Shown: piece by piece, positions 56,509 through 64,000 of the stretch
Position numbering within the stretch: position 1 is the first letter of the stretch
Layout of the letters: the number at the start of each line of letters is the position of its first letter
Origin: Sordaria brevicollis
Lineage: Eukaryota > Ascomycota > Sordariomycetes > Sordariales > Sordariaceae
Assembly (NCBI GenBank): GCA_033439795.1
Contig: JAUTDP010000001.1
Location: 4,464,001-4,528,000 of the forward strand
DNA length: 64,000 bases
Reading direction: 5' to 3'
The notes under the pieces: generated by a model
Told to the model about the DNA's origin: nothing
The model's database searches: none
What the model saw: only the letters and a program-made list of their open reading frames with translations
Made by a program: the position numbers and the translations under genes

Positions 56509-57820
56509 AGTGAAGGATATGTGCGTGGATTCCAATGATCGACCGGAAAGATCGTAGCTGTGTTGAGAAGAAGATGGAAGTCGATGTTCGGTTCCGTGTT
56601 AATCTGTTATTGGGCGCCGAAGATGGAAGCTAGACTTAGGGTCGCAATCAAACAGAGGCGCGGATCGCGGCCCACGCTTGACTTTGGCACTCGATGATCC
56701 AGAGCCTGAAGGTGTTTGAGGTGATGATGCGCTGAAGGCTGAATCATTCGAGCGAAGGTTGAGTGGGTGGATAAATTGAGAATTAATTCCGGCTGGAATG
56801 TGAATTGGTCGGCATAGGTTCCAGCGACTCGATCTCAGGTTGTGAGACGTCAATCGGTCGCGTTCGGTACAGCACCACTAGCGTAGAAAGCTTCTAAGAA
56901 CCCCAGAGGAAAGGTTGCGTCTTCGTGAACAATTTGTTTCGTGACGAGTTTCCGGCAAGGACTTTGGCTTTTGAATGATAAAGTGAATGTAGGAGCTGGA
57001 CAACCAGGATCACAAGCAGTCCCAACGTTTCAGATCTGCCCGCGCTATTGCCGACTTTTGATGGTTATTGTGCTATCCTATGTTCGGCTTGTTAGCCGTT
57101 CAGATTGCCGTCCGCGTAGAGCTATGAGGCAGTTGAACTTGGTAAGAAACGACCTCGACCGAATACCGAGACGGGAAGTTTCGCAGTCAGTCGGGGGATG
57201 AACTGGGAGCCTGCTCTGTTGTCGTCGTCAACCTGAAGCGCATATCTCGCAGCACCGTCGAGAATGTGTAGAGAGGGAGACACGTAGTAATGGTTGGTGT
57301 ATGAGAGAAAATATTCCCAAGCCCTTCTTTTTGTCGCAGACGGAAAGCACCAAGTTTGCCCGACGCTGCTACTTCAGCAATGGAAGTTGTTAGGGGAGCA
57401 TCTGGGGTCCCAAGTTCTACCTAACCAGGGGAAAGTGGGGCACTATGTATTATCTACCGATAACTATGCGGGGTTGTTGAAGCCAAGTTGACGGGAAGGC
57501 TCTGTACAAGAAAATCGATGGGCAACAATTCGAGTAAATTACATATGATATCATAGAAGCTTGATTTGGGCCGATGAGCATCGGCTCTTTTGCTACCGCT
57601 GTATTTATTCGCTAGATTATGACTACAAAAATACGGTAAGGTGTTACCGGCTCAGGGGCATGCGACTTGAGACGTCCGGACAAACCAAATGGTCGACATA
57701 GTCCACTAAAAATGTCGACAGCCAAGTTGTAACCTCCGGTGTTTCGTTGCACATCCTTTACCCGAGACGTTCCCGTCTCGAAAAAGGAGACCCTGAAAAG
57801 GCGAGCATCTCGGTATTTCC
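56509..57820. other. intergenic region
   Basis: 1.3 kb between the start of the previous minus gene and the stop of taxilin. It holds the promoter of one and the 3' end of the other. Short frames (for example minus 56599-56853, plus 56941-57201) have no domain. Confidence 0.4.
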
Positions 57821-59760
57821 TTAGCAAACCTGGTAAGCGCCGTTCGCGGTGATGGCAGCCTTAGCCGTGACGGGGGCAGCCGGAGCAGGAGGCGGCGGCC
57901 GCTCAGGCCCGTACGGCTGGGGTTGATGATGCTGCTCCATCTGCTGCTCGTCTTCGGTTTCGTCGTCGTACTCGTCGCCCTCGTCACTCACTTCCTCATC
58001 TCCCTCGTCGTACTCGTCCTCATACTCGCTCTCGTCCCCCTCAAGCTCTCCTTCACCTTCCTCATAGCCCGGTTCAACTGCGCCAGCCAGCCCTTGCGGG
58101 ATCCCACGGCCCTGCTGCTGCATCTGTTTAATGATGCCATTCAGCTTCTCGCACTTTTTCTTCAGGTCCTCGATCTCGGCCAAGTACTTGTTCCGCTCCT
58201 CCGCCATCTTGAGGATGTTGCCATTCACCTGCTCATGCTTTCTCTTGAGGTTTTCATTTTCCCTCTCGAGTCGTTTTGTCTTCTTAGACATATCCTCCAT
58301 TTCCTTGCGGAATGTGAGAAACAAGTCGTTGCTGTTGTTCAACGTGTCCTCAACCTAGCCATGCTGTCAGCCTTTCCCATCCCCATTCTTCCCGGTATCG
58401 TTATCGGCTGATACGGACCTGCTTGAACTTGTCCACGTAGACATTGAGTTGCTGTCTCAGCTCCGTCTCCGTCTTTGAGAAGGTCTGCACTTGAGCGTTT
58501 AACTGCCTCGACCGCGCCAGTTCGGCCTCGTAGTTCTTCTTTTCACGCTCGAAACGAGCGAGATTATACTGGACTTCGAGCTCCTTGGTCCGCATTTGCG
58601 CGTGGAAATGGAGTTCCCGCAGCTCGTACTGTTCGATCAGAGACTTGAACCGCTGGCGAAAGCTGGTGACAGTGAGCAAGTGTAACAGCAGAACAAAAAA
58701 GGATAGGGCTGTTACTGACAATTCATCCATTTCCATATCCACTACTTGCTTGCGCGGATTGTCTTTCTCTTCCTGATAGTCGTCCATTCGACGAAGCAGA
58801 GCAGAATACCTCTCGTCCCATGAATTCTGACTTCGAACCTGCGTATCCGAAAGTGTCTTGTTTTCGTTCTGGGCGAAAGAGTGATAATGTTAGTACTCTT
58901 GAATCCGATTATTACACACGCAAGATCCCATACCTTCAGCTTGTTATTCTCTTTTTGCAGCTCACGGCAGAGTTTCTCAAGCTTCTCCTTCAGTGATGTT
59001 GTCTTGTTGAGTTCGTTGCGGCTATTGTCCTTGTCCTTTTGTAGCTGGTCGCCTCGTTTCTTGTTCTTGATGCTTTCGCGTTCGAGCCTTTTCATCTCAG
59101 CCAGCAAGTCCGCACATCGTTTAGTAAGATGATCAATCTTTTGGAGGTCGTTCATCCGCGAGGTCTGGCTGTGAAGCTCCCTACTAGCTTTTTTGACCTC
59201 TCGTTCTGCACAGGGCTTGCTGTCAGCGCCTTCTCTTTCAACCGAAGTCCAAAAGAGCCCCGTTATGAAGAATCCCCTCTATATCGAGTTCATCCCGTAT
59301 GTGTCCCGATCGAGACAGGAGGGTAGTTTGAAGACAAGCAGCAAAGGTTGACTGAGGAAGTTCGGTCAACAACTGTCGAGTGTTTCTGAGCCTTCCGTCC
59401 CCCTTTTCATTCCCATCACATCCATTACTGCCCTCTCAAGCGCCTAGCAGGGAGTCCGAGCAAACACGCACCTATTTCGGCCTCCTGGTCCTTTTCACCA
59501 GCGGCATCCTGCTCGAGTTGTGTGATCCTGGCAGCAATGAGCTTGCTAGCCTCGTTCGGCTCTGGTGCCTTCTTCGGTTTGCCCTTCTTGCCCGCCATGT
59601 TCGCGGGGGGCGCGGGAGCTGGCCGAGTCTCATGGGCATGGTTCGGGTGGCCATTCGTGGCAGGAGAGGGGTCGACCGGATGGTTTGCGGATCCATTGCT
59701 CATGGGTGTCGCAGGTCGGGGGCCGGATGTCGCAGTGGCCGGAGGATTGGCGCTTGACAT
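57821..59760 (-). CDS. taxilin family coiled-coil protein
   Basis: Taxilins are long coiled-coil proteins linked to syntaxin binding and membrane traffic in animals. Five exons, 59760-59472, 59205-58934, 58868-58720, 58662-58419 and 58354-57821, give 495 residues with all phases consistent. A Pro/Ala/Asn-rich head of about 70 residues precedes a coiled coil of about 300 residues. Taxilin blocks are KLEKLCRELQKENNKLK, FRQRFKSLIEQYELRELHF, YVDKFKQVEDTLNNSNDLF and FRKEMEDMSKKTKRLERE. The tail is acidic (EYEDEYDEGDEE) and Pro/Ala-rich. The first intron is 266 nt, longer than the others. An upstream in-frame ATG at 59832 is possible but gives a less typical start. Confidence 0.9.
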
Positions 59761-61240
59761 CGTCGAGGGACTGGCCTTGGGGACGATAATAGGCAGGTGT
59801 TCGACAATGGCCCTTCCAACTGGCAATGTCACAGGATGTCACTTGCAAAAGGTTTGCGTATGCACAGTCGTGGTGCGTTATTGCAAGCCTTGCCGCTGCG
59901 TGGTCGTTGTCGTTAATTATGTTATGCCGTATGCGCACAATAGAGATATTTGGTGGTGTGGTTGTATGGAAGTGGTGTAGTCAGGTCGTTGCGTATTCGG
60001 GCGGCCGGGGCGGCAGCAGTCGTCGAGATGATGGCTGCGGAAGACTTTGATGTTTGGGAAAGGACGACCAGATCGCTATGGCGTCGGTTAATCTGACGGA
60101 GCGCGCGAATTGGATGACAGGTTCCGCTGCGTTTCAATAGGCGGCAGGTACCTGCTCTCGGGCTTCGGGGGCCCCAGCACGGACTATAAATCTGGAAATC
60201 CAATGCTCCCGCCTTCCCTCTCATGGTCGCTACTTCCAAAAAAAATGTACTTGTTGGCCACTATGGATATTATCTAGTACCTTGGACCTGAGTTATGAGG
60301 TTAAATATCCACATTTCCTCCTGGCGTTTCATTAAAAATCAGCTGACTGATAGGTATTCGGCTCTCAGCTCGAGGGAGAAACCACGGGCATATCCATCCT
60401 CATGATACATCCGTGGCCCTCCGTGCATCGACCTCATATGTATGTACAATGTGCTTTTGATAGTGTACTGACATGCTGCTCACAGATGCCTACTTCACCT
60501 CACATTCTTCAGATGCCATGCCGGTTGCAGCTCTTGCTTGGGACATATAGAAACCTTAGGGACAATTCATTGCACAAGACATATATATTGTTCTTGTTCA
60601 AAAGTTTTCGTTAACCAAACTTCCCAGGGCTTATCGTCAGGTTTACCACTCCTGTTCCAGTATTTAGAAACCTCTTCCTCCGTCTCGAACTGAACGTGTA
60701 AGTAGATGTCGATGGAGGTTGCAAGCAGATATGCAGGTACTTCTTTTTGTGTCTTTGCCTTTTTGCAAACGCGCTGACAAATCGTACTTAGCAAAGTATC
60801 TAACTAACAGCTACTCCAGAGGCACGGCAAGCCATTGGTTAAGATCAGCCTCCTCGTGCAGCCACCAGTGTCCGCGGTCCCCTCAGCTCCACTATTCCCG
60901 ACCCTGCCGAAGCACGGTTCAATTCCAAGTTTTCCACGTCGTTCCTTCCGATGAGAGCTGGAGCCTGGCGACGCCGGTTGGCGGGCGGGGTGCTGTGAGG
61001 GGCGAACGGAGTCAGTCACCACCCCCGGCCGCTGTGGCAGGCGCCAGGCAGGCTTACATACCTTAGCTCCGCGTCGGGTCAGCTCCGTCCGTCCAACTGC
61101 CGCAAACCGGACATTTGAACTTGCACGCATCCATCAACCATCTTTACCATCGCCCTCGCCCATTCCAGTCGCCTTGCATAGTGCTGAACCCGGTCTCGGA
61201 TTTCTGCTGCACTCGGGTTTTATTCACTGCGGCCAGGACG
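59761..61240. promoter_or_regulatory. divergent promoter region between taxilin and Cym1
   Basis: 1.5 kb between divergent genes. Apart from one protein-like minus-strand frame at 60567-60794 (listed separately), no gene is supported. The last ~150 bases are the probable Cym1 leader. Confidence 0.4.
60567..60794 (-). CDS. possible ORF or gene fragment, 75 residues, unrecognised
   Basis: The C-terminal 55 residues (IDIYLHVQFETEEEVSKYW, then DDKPWEVWLTKTFEQEQ) have a convincing protein composition. The N-terminal part does not, and no upstream exon is evident. It may be a remnant of a larger gene or of a mobile element. Confidence 0.25.
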   Translation of the reverse strand: MLSTICQRVCKKAKTQKEVPAYLLATSIDIYLHVQFETEEEVSKYWNRSGKPDDKPWEVWLTKTFEQEQYICLVQ

Positions 61241-64000
61241 ATGTTGCGCAACGCGACCAAAGGTGCAGCGCGCCGCGCCGTCACCGAGCTCTCCCAGTAC
61301 CCGAAACCCGGCGAGAAACTCCATGGCTTCACCCTTCTCCGGTCAAAACATGTTCCCGAGTTGGAACTGACTGCTTTGCACTTGCAACACGACAAGACCG
61401 GAGCAGAACACTTGCACATTGCCCGTGACGACAGCAACAATGTCTTCTCTATCGGTTTCAAAACGAACCCTCCAGATGACACCGGTGTCCCCCATATCCT
61501 GGAACATACCACTCTTTGTGGCAGTCAAAAGTATGCGATACCGGATGGCCCGTTGTCATCGAATCATTTGCGCTAACATGGAGATTTTCACTCAGGTATC
61601 CCATCCGTGACCCGTTCTTCAAGATGCTTCCGCGCACGCTTTCGAACTTCATGAACGCCTTTACAGCATCGGACCACACCTTTTATCCGTTCGCCACCAC
61701 CAATTCCCAAGACTTCAAGAACCTCATGTCGGTTTACCTTGATGCGACGCTGCACCCACTTCTGAACGAGACGGATTTTACCCAGGAAGGATGGCGCATT
61801 GGACCCGAGAACCCCCAGGCTCTTGTTGCGGCGGAGGGCAACGCAAAGCCCGAGGACAGGAAGCTTGTCTTTAAAGGCGTGGTGTATAACGAGATGAAGG
61901 GCCAGATGTCGGATGCCGCATATCTCTTCTGGATTCGCTTCCAAGACCATATTTTCCCCGACATCAACAACTCTGGTGGTGACCCGCAAAAGATCACAGA
62001 CTTGACCTACGAACAACTCAAGAAGTTCCACGCCGATCACTACCACCCAAGCAACGCCAAGGTCTTCACATACGGGGACATGCCACTGGCAGAACACTTG
62101 AAGGAAATCGGTGCCCAGCTCGACGCTTTTGAGAAGATTCGAGCTGATGTGGCCAACCATAGCCCCATTGACCTTAGCAGTGGCCCTCGGGAGGTCAAAC
62201 TCTATGGCCCTATTGATCCTCTTGTGGACGCCAACAAGCAGTTCAAGACATCCGTTTCATGGGTTCTGGGCGAGACCAGCAATGTTGTGGAATCTTTTTC
62301 GCTGGCCCTTATCTCTGCTTTGCTCATGGATGGCTATGGCTCGCCTCTCTACAAGGGTTTGATCGAGTCCGGCCTTGGAACGGATTGGAGCCCTAACACC
62401 GGATATGACAGTTCAGGCAAGCTCGGCATCTTCTCCATTGGTCTGAGTGGTGTCCAGGAAGAAGATGTGCCCAAGGTCAAGACGAAGGTACAGGAGATCC
62501 TGCGCAGTGTGCAGGAGAAGGGCTTCGAGAGATCTAAGATCGATGGCTACCTTCATCAGCTTGAGCTCGGCCTTAAGCACAAGACCGCCAACTTCGGCAT
62601 GTCTCTGCTTCACCGCTTGAAGCCCAAGTGGTTTAGTGGAGTCGATCCGTTTGACTCTCTTGCCTGGAACGACACGATTGCTGCCTTCGAGGCTGAGCTT
62701 GCCAAAGGTGGTTATCTTGAGGGTCTGATTGATAAGTATCTTATCAACGACCACACCCTATCCTTCACGATGGCACCATCGCCGAACTTCAGCCAAGAGC
62801 TTGCCCAAGAGGAGGAAACCCGCTTGAGCAACAAAATTTCGGAGGTTATCAAGGCTGCTGGTAGCGAGGAAGAAGCCCGGGCTGCTCTAGAGGCTCGGGA
62901 ACTCAAGTTGCTGGCCGAGCAAAGCAAGACCAACACCGAAGACCTTAGCTGCCTTCCTAGCGTGCATGTCAAGGACATTCCCCGCCAGAAGGAGTCGGTT
63001 GTCTTGAGACACGATAGCACAGCCAGGATTAAGACACAGTGGCGGGAAGCTCCAACCAACGGGTTGACCTACTTCCGCGCGATCAACCAGCTGGAGAACC
63101 TGCCCGATGAGCTCCGGAGCTTGATCCCCCTCTTCACTGACTCCATAATGCGCCTGGGTACGAAGGACATGACCATGGAGCAGCTTGAGGATTTGATTAA
63201 GCTCAAGACTGGAGGTGTCTCAGTCGGTTACCATTCAGCGTCTTCGCCAACCGATTTCACCAAGGCCACCGAAGGCCTGGTGTTTTCGGGCATGGCATTG
63301 GATCGTCATGTCCCCACAATGTTTGACCTCTTGCGCAAGCTGGTTGTAGAGACTGACTTTGACAGCCCTCAAGCAGCTCAACAGATTCGCCAATTACTGC
63401 AGGCATCCGCTGATGGCGTCGTGAATGACATTGCTTCATCCGGACATGCTTACGCGCGGAGAGCCGCGGAATCTGGTCTTACATGGGATTCGTTCCTCAA
63501 GGAGCAGGTCAGCGGTCTCTCCCAGGTGAAGCTGGTGACCAGCTTGGCAAGCCGGCCCGAGTCGGACTCGTTGGAGGACGTTATTGCAAAGCTTAAGCGA
63601 ATCCAGCAGTTCGCATTGGCTGGCAACCTCCGCACCGCCATCACTTGCGACAGCGGAAGTGTCTCCGAGAACGCAAAGGCGCTCTCGAACTTTGTTAACT
63701 CGCTGCCTTCGGAAGCGGTGACTTTCCCTAGTCAGGGAGCCCCCAAGTTCACTCGCGATATCAAGGCGTTCTATCCCTTGCCGTATCAGGTTTACTATGG
63801 TGCCTTGTCTCTCCCTACCGTTTCTTACACGGCTTCTGAGGGTGCCCCTCTCCAGATTCTCTCGCAACTCTTGACCCACAAGCATTTGCATCACGAGATC
63901 CGTGAGAAGGGCGGTGCCTACGGTGGCGGATCCTACGCCCGCCCTCTCGACGGCATCTTCGGCTTCTATTCGTACCGCGATCCCAACCCTGTGAACACCC
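61241..64000 (+). CDS. cym1: mitochondrial presequence protease Cym1/PreP (3' end beyond window)
   Basis: Cym1/PreP degrades cleaved targeting peptides in the mitochondrial matrix. Two exons are visible, 61241-61530 and 61596 onward; the intron has GTATGC and a CTCAG acceptor and splits a Lys codon. The N-terminus [17 protein letters not shown] is basic and Ser/Thr/Ala-rich, as expected of a mitochondrial presequence. The inverted zinc motif is HILEH at residues 85-89, and the distal Glu is in [23 protein letters not shown], [17 protein letters not shown] and [11 protein letters not shown] blocks are all Cym1-typical. About 900 residues are present; the family is about 1,000, so little is missing. 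Confidence 0.95.

Noticed and set aside
1..64000. CRISPR arrays, operons, prophage, 5S rRNA genes
   Set aside because: No regularly spaced repeats of the right kind were seen. The genes are monocistronic with spliceosomal introns, and I found no match to the dispersed fungal 5S sequence as I remember it.
45290..64000. Functional pairing of the two M16 peptidases 13 kb apart
   Set aside because: They belong to different subgroups (cytosolic YOL098C-like and mitochondrial Cym1) separated by several unrelated genes; proximity is probably chance.

Overview
The window reads as nuclear DNA of a filamentous ascomycete, most probably Neurospora or a close Sordariales relative. Genes carry few, short introns (mostly 50-70 nt) with GTRNGT donors, CTRAC-type branch sites and YAG acceptors. 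The encoded proteins have fungal counterparts, and a 3.3 kb AT-rich block shows the C-to-T/G-to-A decay in CpA/TpG context typical of repeat-induced point mutation (RIP). No organism name can be proved from the sequence alone.

Layout: (1) 0.4-2.3 kb, a type I membrane protein with a Cys-rich ectodomain. (2) 2.9-7.8 kb minus, SAC3/GANP mRNA-export scaffold whose last ~170 codons lie in another frame. (3) 9.1-12.1 kb minus, a TPR/F-box/LRR protein (Dia2/Pof3-like) with a GC-AG intron. (4) 13.0-14.9 kb plus, an MFS transporter. (5) 15.2-16.4 kb minus, a membrane J-protein. (6) 17.3-21.6 kb minus, a 1,427-residue Glu/Ala/Val/Pro repeat protein. (7) 21.6-26.5 kb, a long stretch with no convincing gene. 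(8) 26.5-27.4 kb minus, ESCRT-III Snf7/Vps32. (9) 28.0-28.7 kb, a nested pair of small inverted-repeat elements. (10) 29.0-29.7 kb plus, a two-exon gene for a TEN1-like telomere protein. (11) 30.7-31.3 kb minus, a small three-exon gene with an Arg/Asp tail. (12) 32.1-35.4 kb, a RIP-degraded Fot1/pogo-like transposon with 105-bp terminal inverted repeats and a TA target duplication. (13) tRNA-Gly(GCC) near 37.1 kb. (14) 38.7-40.0 kb plus, ICE2. (15) 40.8-43.7 kb minus, a ZW10/Dsl1 tether subunit with an acidic tryptophan region. (16) 45.3-48.6 kb plus, an M16 metallopeptidase with a Glu/Asp/His/Cys tail. (17) 49.0-50.4 kb minus, an unrecognised fungal protein. (18) 51.6-52.2 kb plus, NatB catalytic subunit. 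(19) 52.8-53.9 kb minus, a nitronate monooxygenase-like enzyme. (20) 55.0-56.5 kb minus, an unrecognised protein. (21) 57.8-59.8 kb minus, taxilin. (22) 61.2 kb to the window end, plus, mitochondrial presequence protease Cym1/PreP (partial).

Most genes are unrelated housekeeping functions: mRNA export, ER shape, Golgi-to-ER tethering, ESCRT, N-terminal acetylation, telomere capping and mitochondrial proteolysis. There is no biosynthetic cluster and no operon-like grouping. The accessory part is the 28-36 kb interval, where transposon debris surrounds two small intron-split genes. The most unusual items are the long-TIR, RIP-killed Fot1-like element that still shows its DD35D spacing, the nested TA-flanked MITE, the SAC3 frame break, and the WxW-type lasso region in the Dsl1/ZW10 protein.
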